NCBI RefSeq assembly: GCF_009792295.1
Contig: NZ_CP039934.1
Span: 62,001-126,000, forward strand
Direction: 5' to 3'
Length of the DNA stretch: 64,000 nt
Origin: Myroides fluvii
Lineage (GTDB): Bacteria > Bacteroidota > Bacteroidia > Flavobacteriales > Flavobacteriaceae
The notes under the pieces are model-generated. The model was not told where the DNA came from and did not search any database. It saw only the letters and a program-made list of their open reading frames with translations. The translations under genes were made by a program, and so were the position numbers. Shown here piece after piece: positions 16,391 through 23,952 of this stretch (position 1 is its first letter; each line of letters starts with the position of its first letter).

Positions 16391-18379
16391 ATGCGATACA
16401 GATTTTGTTATATTTTGCTTTTTTTATTTTTCATCAGTTGCACTGATCGCCCTTTTACGCAACAACATTCGGACATTTCGACTCGATTGGCAACCATAGA
16501 AGAAGACAGCCTACCAACCTATGAAAAACAGCATGTTTTAGACTCTATCTTTGAGCATTTAGCTCAAACCAACAATACCCCTCTACATCGAGAGCTGCTA
16601 TTTGAAACGGCCAATACAGCCTATAACATCAAACATATTGATTTATATCTACGCATTAGCAAACACGTATTAGACTTAGCCAAGAAAGATAAAGACACCG
16701 CTCACATAGCCAAGTCTTACTACTATTTAGGAGACTACTACGAAGATGTTGTCAAGTTAGACAGTGCGTATGCCTCCTATTCGTATGCTGTAAAATTTTA
16801 CCAAGTTCAAAAGGATACCTTGCACATCGGTATGATGCGCAAATCAATGGCCATCATTTTATTTGAAGAAGGGTTGTTTAATCAGGCGGAAGTAGAAGCT
16901 TTTAATGCACTTAAGAACTTGAGTCACTACAACGATAAAAAACTACTCATCGAAGCCTATTCTACTGTTGCTGGAATTTTAGATCAAAACTCTCAAAAAG
17001 AAGAGGCTATCCTCTATAACCAGAAGGCGTTAGAACTGATTAACTCTTTAAACACAAAAGAAAACAATACGTATTCAAAACTAGGAATTTACAATAATAT
17101 TGGCTATTTGTATAATAGTCTGAGAGAATACGACAAGGCAGAAAAAACATTTTTAGAAGGCCTAACTCTTTTAAACACTAGTTTAAAGCACTCTAATTAC
17201 CATGCCATGCTACTCAACAACCTGGCCTTTACCTACATTAAAACCAACCAGTTAACCAAGGCAGAACAATTGGTTTTTGAGGCTTTTTCAATACGAGACA
17301 GTCTTCATAATCCTCAAGGACTCATTTCGAGTTATAGTCGTTTTGGAGAACTGTATTTAGCAAAGAAAGACACTGTACAAGCTATCGCCTATTGGAAAAA
17401 GGGGTTTAAAAACTCCGAACAACTCAAAGCGCGTAACACCGCCTTAACCAATTTGAGGTACCTCAGCTTATACGATCACCAAAATGCAAAAGCATATGCC
17501 CAACGTTACTATGAGATCAACGATAGTTTAAAGACGTTACAAATTGAAAACAGGACTAAATTTGCCCGTATTGAATTTGAAACAGCTCAGCTAGAAGCAA
17601 GAAATGAATTGCTGTCCCAGCGCCTTACCTTATTTAGTATTCTTTCGCTTTTTGGGGTGCTTTTATCGGTTTTAATTTACATTGTATTCAAGCAAAAAAT
17701 GATTCAAAAGCGCCTTTTGTTCAAACAACACCAACAAAACGATCGTGAATTAATTTACAAATTAATTTTACAACAAGAAGAAATTGCCAAAAAAACCCTG
17801 CTCGATGAAAGAACGCGCATTAGTACGGAGCTACACGATGGCATCATTAATACCTTGTTTAACATTCGCTTAATGTTATCTAACGATTGTAAACCCGAAC
17901 ATCGCCTAGTCATTGCTTCTGAAATAGAAGAAGCTCAACAGCAGATTCGCCGAATTTCACACAACTTGCAAGACCAAAGTCTGAACTTAGGTAGCTTTAC
18001 TCCTGTTCTAGAGCATCTCGTAGAGAAGAATTCCTCTGAACAGCATGCGTTTACCTTGTTAATTGCACGCAACTTCGATTGGAGCACCTTTGATTACGAA
18101 ACAAAGATGAATATTTACCGCATTATTCAAGAATCGATTCAAAATATCATTAAACACGCACAAGCAACTAGAGCCATTATTTCTATTGTTGAGTCTACAG
18201 CCAATTACCATATTAAAATTCAGGATAACGGCATTGGTTTTAAAGTTAGCGAAGTAAAAAAAGGCATTGGTTTGAAAAACATTCAATACCGCGTAAATCA
18301 AATGAATGCTATTCTAACGATTAATTCTTCCTCAAAAAAAGGAACAATATTAGAGGTAATCCTCTCAAAAGCAAAATAG
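16391..18379 (+). CDS. TPR-containing HisKA_3 sensor histidine kinase
   Basis: 662 residues. The first 20 residues end in FFISC, a probable lipobox. A long helical region (about 60-400) contains TPR-like repeats (for example AKSYYYLGDYYEDVVKLDSAYASYSYAV and YNNIGYLYNSLREYDKAEKTFLEGL). A membrane helix at about 415-435 (FSILSLFGVLLSVLIYIVF) leads to a cytoplasmic HisKA_3 domain with His482 in TELHDGIINTLFNIR. The ATPase domain shows the N-box IIQESIQNIIKHA, G1 IQDNGIGF and G2 KGIGLKNI. All kinase residues look intact. Periplasmic TPRs suggest sensing of a protein or peptide. Likely partners are the LuxR-type regulators at 15151 and 18631, both read on the other strand. Confidence 0.9.
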   Translation: MRYRFCYILLFLFFISCTDRPFTQQHSDISTRLATIEEDSLPTYEKQHVLDSIFEHLAQTNNTPLHRELLFETANTAYNIKHIDLYLRISKHVLDLAKKDKDTAHIAKSYYYLGDYYEDVVKLDSAYASYSYAVKFYQVQKDTLHIGMMRKSMAIILFEEGLFNQAEVEAFNALKNLSHYNDKKLLIEAYSTVAGILDQNSQKEEAILYNQKALELINSLNTKENNTYSKLGIYNNIGYLYNSLREYDKAEKTFLEGLTLLNTSLKHSNYHAMLLNNLAFTYIKTNQLTKAEQLVFEAFSIRDSLHNPQGLISSYSRFGELYLAKKDTVQAIAYWKKGFKNSEQLKARNTALTNLRYLSLYDHQNAKAYAQRYYEINDSLKTLQIENRTKFARIEFETAQLEARNELLSQRLTLFSILSLFGVLLSVLIYIVFKQKMIQKRLLFKQHQQNDRELIYKLILQQEEIAKKTLLDERTRISTELHDGIINTLFNIRLMLSNDCKPEHRLVIASEIEEAQQQIRRISHNLQDQSLNLGSFTPVLEHLVEKNSSEQHAFTLLIARNFDWSTFDYETKMNIYRIIQESIQNIIKHAQATRAIISIVESTANYHIKIQDNGIGFKVSEVKKGIGLKNIQYRVNQMNAILTINSSSKKGTILEVILSKAK

Positions 18380-18408
18380 GGATTGGTGTCCCCACAACCA
18401 ATCCCTAT
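18378..18408 (+). terminator. Hairpin after the kinase gene
   Basis: Perfect 10-bp stem AGGGATTGGT/ACCAATCCCT starting at the stop codon. A T-run is missing, so it may end transcription weakly or protect the 3' end of the mRNA. Confidence 0.55.
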
Positions 18409-18630
18409 TCACCTAAATTAATCAATAGATACTCATTCATTTTTCTTTCATTTGTTTACTTTGCGTGTATTTATATACACTCCAAAGCCCCTAACAAATG
18501 CGCTGTATGATTTTATCACGAACTAAAGTAGGTATAAGGCAGCTCTATTCAAAGCTTCCCCCTCTTTTTTTAACAAAAATGAAAGTTGAGTATTCATTTT
18601 TAATAAAAAAAGCGTTTCCATTTCTTAAAA

Positions 18631-19287
18631 TTAGATGAAACCTTGTAACTTCACTTGTTTGAGAAGCTCAGATAAATCATTTACTTCGAACTCCTTTTTC
18701 ATCGTCGTTAGCATACGCTGAACTGTACTTTGACTCTTGAATACGATTTCACAAATCTCTTGCACCTTGTATCCTTTGTCCAGTAGCATCAAAATTTCTA
18801 TATATTGTTCTTGCTGCATCAACTGACGTTTTGCCAATAAACTCAACACATTCTTTACTCCTTGACTATAAACAACTTGCCCAATCATGCATTGGCGAAT
18901 CGTTTCTATCAACAACTCATCTGTTACATCAGCCTTCATCAACAAGCCATCAGGTCTTACTTTTTTGTGGATACTGTAAATCAACAAAGCCTCTTCGTGT
19001 CCTGTAATCATGATGATTTTCGCTTTTGGAAATTTACTTTGCGCATACAAGGCTAATTTTTGTCCATCGGAGATACGCAAGTGGATATCGAAGTTTTTCG
19101 CTAAATTATAATCGATAATTAACATGTCAATATTCGGTAATTCATCTATATACTCCAATGCTTTTGGAATAGATTCACTAGCGTAGAAAGTACTTTCTAA
19201 AAAATTTTCTCGAAGCAAACGTATATAACTAGTCAAAATCATAGGATGATCATCAATTACTAGAAATACAGGGTTATATAAATTCAT
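18631..19287 (-). CDS. LuxR-family response regulator
   Basis: 218 residues, a paralogue of the regulator at 15151. Acidic pair VIDDHP (residues 10-14), phospho-acceptor Asp59 in MLIIDYNLAKN, switch Thr in IIMITGHEEALLIYSIHKK, Lys in LLMKADVT. The C-terminal helix-turn-helix contains LLDKGYKVQEICEIVFKSQSTVQRMLTTMKKEF. All phosphotransfer residues are present. It converges with the TPR kinase gene from the right, mirroring the first regulator on the left. Two similar regulators around one kinase suggest a branched pathway or gene duplication in place; which one receives phosphate from the kinase cannot be told. Confidence 0.9.
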   Translation of the reverse strand: MNLYNPVFLVIDDHPMILTSYIRLLRENFLESTFYASESIPKALEYIDELPNIDMLIIDYNLAKNFDIHLRISDGQKLALYAQSKFPKAKIIMITGHEEALLIYSIHKKVRPDGLLMKADVTDELLIETIRQCMIGQVVYSQGVKNVLSLLAKRQLMQQEQYIEILMLLDKGYKVQEICEIVFKSQSTVQRMLTTMKKEFEVNDLSELLKQVKLQGFI

Positions 19288-19607
19288 ACTATTGATAATT
19301 TTGGATAAGAAAATTTTAAATCAAAATTAAACATTTTTTTACACTAACCACCATCTCCCCTTGGATTGATAATAAAATATTCTCAAAATGTAGTGTTCAA
19401 ACAAAAAATAATTTGATTTTTTTGCAATTTTACCCCCTAGTATACCAACATTTTCACAAACTATCCTAAAAGTATCCATTCCTGTTATCGTCCTTCGAAC
19501 CATCAATCAAGACAACCAATCCGGACAAATAAAACCAAATAATAGGCTTTATTTTTTATCTTGTTTACCTTTGATTAAAATAAATTGTTTCAACAATACA
19601 CCTGTGT
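19288..19607. other. Intergenic region between divergent genes
   Basis: 320 AT-rich bases holding the promoters of the response regulator (minus) and of the nitrilase gene (plus). For the latter, TACCTTTG at 19566-19573 fits the TAnnTTTG -7 box and would give a leader of about 30 bases. No gene or repeat seen. Confidence 0.55.
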
Positions 19608-20399
19608 ATGAGAGTAGGTTTTTTTCAATATGCCGTTATTTGGCGAGATATTCAAGCGAATTTAGATTATATCGCGACTAAAGTTAAAAATGAAACCTTT
19701 GATTTACTGGTTTTACCTGAATTTTTTACCACAGGTTATGCCATGGATACCAAAGAGGAAATTTTGCCTTTTGTTGAAGATTTGAACAACAGCACAACGG
19801 TTCAATTTCTCGCGCGTCTATTGGCAGAAACGGGCAATGGCATGATATCAGGCACGATACCGGAAATTGAAGGTGGTATTTTATACAACACCTCTATTTT
19901 AGTCTGCGCAGAAGGTTTAGTTGCCTCCTATCGAAAAATTCACTTACCCGATTATGAAAAGCGCATTTTTCATCCTGGTGATACTGCTATTGTCTATCAA
20001 AGTTCACAAGCGAAAATTGGGCTGACTATTTGCTTTGATTGTTGGTTTGCGCAACACACGGCTATGCTCAAACGACAAGAAGTAGAGGTCATTTGCCACT
20101 CTTCTTGTTTTGGTGGTCCAGTTACCCCAACTATCATTCCCATTCGAGCATTGGAAAACCAATGTTTTTACATCAGTTGTAATCGCATTGGCGAAGAATA
20201 TTTTGAAGGTGAACTAGAATCTTATCGAGGCGAAAGTCAAATTGCAAATCCCGATGGCAAAGTGATTGCTAAAGCTACAAATACAGAAAGCTTAACTTTG
20301 ATTGACATAGACCTTAATGAGGTAAACCATCCCGATTTTGGCCGTTTAATTACAAAAGACTTTCAATCGGAACACAACAAATACACCATTAATCTATAG
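19608..20399 (+). CDS. Nitrilase-superfamily amidase (omega-amidase YafV-like)
   Basis: 263 residues with the Glu-Lys-Cys triad of the nitrilase fold: Glu in LLVLPEFFTTGY (about residue 42), Lys in ASYRKIHLPDYEK (about 112), and the nucleophilic Cys in KIGLTICFDCWFAQ (about 145). The N-terminus VGFFQYAVIWRDIQANLDYI and the general length fit the branch that contains YafV/Nit2 omega-amidases, which deaminate 2-oxoglutaramate and 2-oxosuccinamate. Carbamoylputrescine-type substrates cannot be excluded. It is cytoplasmic and monocistronic. ATG 19608 gives the normal family start, and a plausible promoter is placed 34 bases upstream. Confidence 0.85.
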   Translation: MRVGFFQYAVIWRDIQANLDYIATKVKNETFDLLVLPEFFTTGYAMDTKEEILPFVEDLNNSTTVQFLARLLAETGNGMISGTIPEIEGGILYNTSILVCAEGLVASYRKIHLPDYEKRIFHPGDTAIVYQSSQAKIGLTICFDCWFAQHTAMLKRQEVEVICHSSCFGGPVTPTIIPIRALENQCFYISCNRIGEEYFEGELESYRGESQIANPDGKVIAKATNTESLTLIDIDLNEVNHPDFGRLITKDFQSEHNKYTINL

Positions 20400-21031
20400 A
20401 AAGAGGGTGTCCCAAAAAATCACCTTCTTACTTTTTACATACAATCCGCTTTTCTTATTTCATTTAAGATTTGGCGCATTGTAAAACGCTTTTTAACCTT
20501 AGGCTGTTTTATTTTTTGTTTATGAAGTGCTTTTTGATGCGTATGATTGTCATTTGAAACAAAATTTCACGTTATTGAGCGAATTGCCATTCCCCCCTAC
20601 GTTTATCCGAAAAATAAAAGAAAGTTTACAGTTCCCTTTGGGTTTATTCGGTGTTTGCTTTGGGTTTGCTTGGTTTTAGGGCTTTTTACCGAACAAACAC
20701 AAAACCAAGATAAAACAAAAACATAATGAAGATGTAATGACTCATAAGACGAATCTCAATAACCACAAGGGGTTACCTAGGTTTAGTAAAAATATTTTCC
20801 GGAAATAGACTTTCGATTTTAAACTTTCAGATTGGCCTTTGTATTGTTTAATTGACCTTGAAGATAATTATTTTGGAGGACAAACAAAAATCTTGAGATT
20901 CAAAACCAGCAAGCTTGTTCCTTCGTTGACTCAACCAATAATCTTCTACTCTAGCAGAAAAAGTAGCTCCTGTGTGCCTCTTCCTTTTTATTTCTTACTT
21001 TTACTTTTTTAAATTTAATTCCATTCATTTC
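20400..21031. other. Long intergenic region with imperfect inverted repeats, no gene seen
   Basis: 632 bases. CTTGGTTTT near 20676 and AAAACCAAG near 20703 can pair, and the same stretch holds TTCGGTGTTTG and CCGAACAAACAC, which are also roughly complementary. The sequence GAGGGTGTCCCAAAA at 20403 resembles insertion-sequence ends, but no partner end and no transposase remnant were found. Upstream extension of the gene at 21032 (from 20972) is hydrophobic and not conserved-looking, so it is left out. Confidence 0.4.
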
Positions 21032-21589
21032 ATGTTTTTCAAAGAATTCCCAACCTTACAAACGGATCGATTAATATTGAGAGCCCTTCATTTTACAGAT
21101 GCTCCTGCTTTATTTGATTATTTTTCTAGAGACGAGGTTACGGAATTTTACGATTTACCGACCTTTGAATCCATTCAAGAGGCACATGAATTACTCTTGG
21201 CTTGGCAAGAGCGCTATCAGGAAGACAACGCAATTCGTTGGGCCATTACCCTACAAGAAAGACCTGATCGATTGATTGGCACTTGTGGGTTTCACAACTT
21301 CTCAAACGAAAATGCACGCGCAGAAATTGGTTATGAACTACACCCCGATTTTTGGCAAAAAGGCATAATGACGGAAGCGATACAAGCAATTATTCCCTTT
21401 GGTTTTGAGGCCTTTGAATTACATCGCATTGAAGCATTCATCCATCCAACTAATCGTTCCTCTCGCAAATTACTCGAAAAAGTAGGATTGCAATCCGAGG
21501 GTGTTTTACGCGATTACTTTTATGAAAAAGAAGAATTTGTAGATGCTGAAATTTTTTCTCTTTTACAAAGAGAGTATCAACCCAACTAA
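21032..21589 (+). CDS. GNAT N-acetyltransferase (RimJ/RimL type)
   Basis: 185 residues. The N-terminus TLQTDRLILRALHFTDAPALFDYF is characteristic of the RimJ/RimL group, which acetylates protein N-termini or small amines with acetyl-CoA. The cofactor loop appears as HPDFWQKGIMTEAIQAII, and the C-terminal HRIEAFIHPTNRSSRKLLEKVGLQSEGVLRDYFYEKE is the standard end of this family. The substrate is unknown; such genes are often involved in antibiotic or metabolite modification. ATG 21032 is chosen because it precedes the family start by a few residues. It converges with the second GNAT gene 26 bases downstream. Confidence 0.85.
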   Translation: MFFKEFPTLQTDRLILRALHFTDAPALFDYFSRDEVTEFYDLPTFESIQEAHELLLAWQERYQEDNAIRWAITLQERPDRLIGTCGFHNFSNENARAEIGYELHPDFWQKGIMTEAIQAIIPFGFEAFELHRIEAFIHPTNRSSRKLLEKVGLQSEGVLRDYFYEKEEFVDAEIFSLLQREYQPN

Positions 21590-21615
21590 CCCCTACAAAT
21601 TCACCTCGCTATATA

Positions 21616-22458
21616 TTACCTAGTTCTTTTCATTTCGAATTGAGCTAAATCGCTTGTTAATTTCAATTGACTAAAAAAGGCAGCTAATTCTACTGACGCA
21701 TCATCAATATTGTACACATACAAGGCCTTGGAGGCCGTTATTTGTTGCATAGCTTGAATGAGTTGGGTTGCGATTCCTTGTCTTCTCTGATTTGCATCTA
21801 CAGCTAATTGCAACACGCGTTTTGACGTTGGATTAAAAATGAGATAACCAACTAGTTGCTCTGCTTTATAGGCACCCAAAATACGACAGCGACTCTTGCT
21901 ATTCTCTAAAGCTGCAATCGCATTTTGCCAAGCGGGTTGTATAGCCCAAAACTGCGTAAATACTGGCCAATTATAGTCCGCTAATTCTTTGATGTCAACG
22001 GTATCTTGTTGGTTTGTTACTACTGTTTCTCCTTCAAAGCAAATTAATTTTCTCGCTTTGTGGTATCCCATCTTTTCGTAAGCGCGAATAGCGGAATTAT
22101 TTCCTTCGATTACTTCCAATACCAATTGTTCTACTTGTAAAGGCGCTAGTTGTTCCAATAACCAATCATACATCTTAGCCACTAATCCTTGTCCACGATG
22201 CGAGGGAATCACACCAGTAGCTGCGTTGTAAGCCGTTAATTTGCCATCAACTGGATTTAGTGCATGGAGCATAAATCCAACTAATTTACCTTGATCTAAA
22301 ACACCTACAGAAAGATTGAGTTGAATATTTTCTGCTGTAATTTTCATTTCCAACTGCTCTACATTCAACTGTAAAGGAATAATATAGTCCGCAAAGGATG
22401 CATTTAACACTTGGACAATTTCCTTTTTATCTACTTGACTTAATTCTATTATTCTCAT
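21616..22458 (-). CDS. Tandem-GNAT N-acetyltransferase
   Basis: 280 residues with two acetyltransferase units. The first (about residues 1-150) has the acetyl-CoA loop GVIPSHRGQGLVAKMYDWLL and the motif NNSAIRAYEKMGYHKARKLICFE. The second (about 160-280) contains LQLAVDANQRRQGIATQLIQAM. The arrangement resembles two-domain GNATs such as mycothiol-synthase-like proteins, in which often only one half is active. The start is set at ATG 22458, because further upstream this frame runs through the remains of a grpB gene read in another frame. The substrate is unknown. Confidence 0.85.
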   Translation of the reverse strand: MRIIELSQVDKKEIVQVLNASFADYIIPLQLNVEQLEMKITAENIQLNLSVGVLDQGKLVGFMLHALNPVDGKLTAYNAATGVIPSHRGQGLVAKMYDWLLEQLAPLQVEQLVLEVIEGNNSAIRAYEKMGYHKARKLICFEGETVVTNQQDTVDIKELADYNWPVFTQFWAIQPAWQNAIAALENSKSRCRILGAYKAEQLVGYLIFNPTSKRVLQLAVDANQRRQGIATQLIQAMQQITASKALYVYNIDDASVELAAFFSQLKLTSDLAQFEMKRTR

Positions 22459-22459
22459 A

Positions 22460-22966
22460 ACGACATTTTTCTTTATTTTCTTTATACCAACACAAAGCAT
22501 TTTGCTCCTCTCTTTTGACCAATTGACCCTTTCCCTCATTATAGTCATTCTCCGATTTCCCCTGTTACAGTAGCAGCTGTTCTTTTAGTGCTTGCCCTCA
22601 TTCACCTTCGTTGTGGATCCCTACCTTGATATTGAGATTCAGTTTTGCTGCCCAACCTTTCACAGCAGTACTGCCCATATGCCCAATCAAAGGATTGAAC
22701 TCTTGCAAACAAAGGGCTAATCCACTTTTTATGGTTTCAAATTGTTCTTTTCCTTGAGGATATTCATTTTCAAAAGGCCCTATCGTAGATCTACTATTTA
22801 GATCATTCCTTTCATCTAGTTGTGTTCCTAGCAAAAATAGATAAAACATCAAAAAAAGTGGATACAATTTGTTTCCATTTGTGTTTAATCTATAAGCGGG
22901 GTAAATACACAAAATGACAAACGCAGTTCTTATCACCTTTTTTACATTGCTTTTCTTCATTTTCAA
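22460..22966 (-). pseudogene. Decayed GrpB-family (nucleotidyltransferase-fold) gene
   Basis: Reading down from about 22780, the frame encodes PFENEYPQGKEQFETIK and HMGSTAVKGWAAKLNLNIKV, a clear match to the GrpB start (P-x-NPxW-xxFExIK ... HIGSTSVPGLAAKPIIDIxV). The frame then meets TGA at 22598-22600, continues in the same frame with GQALKEQLLL, meets TAA at 22565-22567, and continues with ENDYNEGKGQLVKREEQNAL, which resembles the GrpB C-terminus. The middle of the protein (about 60-80 residues) is missing. An upstream open part (22966 to about 22780) adds about 60 unrelated residues with a hydrophobic segment. I conclude it is a pseudogene with an internal deletion and two stops. Confidence 0.7.
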
Positions 22967-23140
22967 ACTCGAATCTATTCCTGCTTCACTCTGTTGAAAA
23001 AGGTCTTAAAAGACTCGTTTTTAACGTGATTTCTTTTTTTATAAAAAAAGATTACAAAAAAAAATAAAGGCTTAGTTTTTTATAACCAAATAGTTAATGC
23101 TTATAGAAGCAAGTGCTCGTAAAAAAAAGAGTCAATTCAC

Positions 23141-23170
23141 TTGCAGATTAATAAAACAGCGCTATCTTTG
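23141..23170 (+). promoter_or_regulatory. Promoter of the tRNA-Tyr operon
   Basis: TTG at 23141-23143 and TATCTTTG at 23163-23170 are separated by 19 bases, an excellent match to the Bacteroidota housekeeping promoter (TTG-N19-TAnnTTTG). Transcription would start near 23176, about 30 bases before the first tRNA. Confidence 0.75.
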
Positions 23171-23205
23171 CACCGTTCTACTACAGAACTGAGGCATACG
23201 CTGAA

Positions 23206-23286
23206 GGGGAGATACTCAAGCGGCCAACGAGGACGGACTGTAAATCCGTTGGGTAACCTTCGCAGGTTCGAATCCTGCTCTCCCCA
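23206..23286 (+). tRNA. tRNA-Tyr (GTA), copy 1
   Basis: The acceptor GGGGAGA pairs with TCTCCCC, discriminator A at 23286. The anticodon stem ACGGA/TCCGT encloses loop CTGTAAA with anticodon GTA; a long variable arm and the T-loop TTCGAAT are present. CCA is not encoded. First of three identical genes. Confidence 0.95.
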
Positions 23287-23336
23287 CATAAACGATCTTA
23301 TACATTATTGTTATACTAAAATAAAAAATACCGGAA

Positions 23337-23417
23337 GGGGAGATACTCAAGCGGCCAACGAGGACGGACTGTAAATCCGTTGGGTAACCTTCGCAGGTTC
23401 GAATCCTGCTCTCCCCA
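23337..23417 (+). tRNA. tRNA-Tyr (GTA), copy 2
   Basis: Identical over all 81 bases to copy 1, with 50 bases of AT-rich spacer between them. Part of one transcription unit from the promoter at 23141. Confidence 0.95.
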
Positions 23418-23459
23418 CAAAACATACATATGCTATTTTAGTTATAACAATATAAGGAG

Positions 23460-23540
23460 GGGGAGATACTCAAGCGGCCAACGAGGACGGACTGTAAATC
23501 CGTTGGGTAACCTTCGCAGGTTCGAATCCTGCTCTCCCCA
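23460..23540 (+). tRNA. tRNA-Tyr (GTA), copy 3
   Basis: Identical to copies 1 and 2; spacer of 42 bases to copy 2. It is followed by a terminator hairpin starting 5 bases later, so the operon ends here. Confidence 0.95.
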
Positions 23541-23545
23541 CACCG

Positions 23546-23584
23546 AAAAAAAAGCCTTTCAATTTTCATTGAAAGGCTTTTTTT
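23546..23584. terminator. Terminator of the tRNA-Tyr operon
   Basis: AAAGCCTTTCAA/TTGAAAGGCTTT stem with a 6-base loop, A8 before and T7 after. It can also end transcription from the convergent tRNA-Cys-like gene. Confidence 0.9.
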
Positions 23585-23604
23585 GTTTACAGTTAACCAT
23601 CTTG

Positions 23605-23674
23605 AGGTTCCGACTGGATTCGAACCAATCTACTGATTATTGCGTAATCAGGCCTCCCAATCGGCCACGGAACC
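23605..23674 (-). tRNA. Atypical tRNA-Cys-like gene (GCA)
   Basis: On the minus strand GGTTCCG (5') and CGGAACC (3') form a perfect acceptor stem with discriminator T, as expected for tRNA-Cys. The D-arm GCCGATTGGGAGGC and T-arm ATTGG-TTCGAAT-CCAGT fold normally. The anticodon stem TGATT/AATCA leaves loop ACGCAAT with GCA at 34-36. Position 33 is C instead of the near-invariant U, the D-loop seems one base short, and the loop ends can pair further to a 7-bp stem with a 5-base loop. Total 70 bases. It may be a divergent working tRNA or a pseudo-tRNA. No own promoter is evident; a heptamer array sits directly upstream. Confidence 0.55.
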
Positions 23675-23681
23675 TGGTTTC

Positions 23682-23849
23682 GTTTACAGTTTACAGTGTA
23701 CAGTTTACAGTTTACAGTGTACAGTTTACAGTGTACAGTGTACAGTTTACAGTGTACAGTTTACAGTGTACAGTTTACAGTTTACTGTTAACCGTGAACT
23801 GTTAACCGTGAACTGTTAACCGTGAACCGTTAACCGTTAACCGTTCACC
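23682..23849. repeat. Heptanucleotide tandem array, 24 units (GTNNACN)
   Basis: Exactly 24 consecutive 7-base units without a phase break. Units 1-14 are GTTTACA or GTGTACA, unit 15 is GTTTACT, and units 16-24 are GTTAACC, GTGAACT, GTGAACC or GTTCACC. The first two bases GT and the AC at positions 5-6 never change. It lies between the pdxY stop codon and the 5' end of the tRNA-Cys-like gene. Confidence 0.95.
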
Positions 23850-23952
23850 ATTCAATATACAAAATATTTTATTGATTTCCAAAGCTGTACGGGCGAATGG
23901 CAATTATCCTCTTGTTTATTTTTATACTATACGGATGCATAGCCCTGCATCG

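Noticed and set aside
20403-20417. GAGGGTGTCCCAAAA as an insertion-sequence end
   Set aside because: No matching second end, no target duplication and no transposase fragment were found.
23141-23805. Open frames across the tRNA-Tyr genes and the heptamer array
   Set aside because: They encode repeated RRTVNPLGNLRRFESC-type peptides, which are translations of the tRNA sequence, and VYSVQFT repeats from the array.
23682-23849. Array as a CRISPR
   Set aside because: The units are contiguous 7-mers with no spacers; the same holds for the arrays near 45 and 56 kb.
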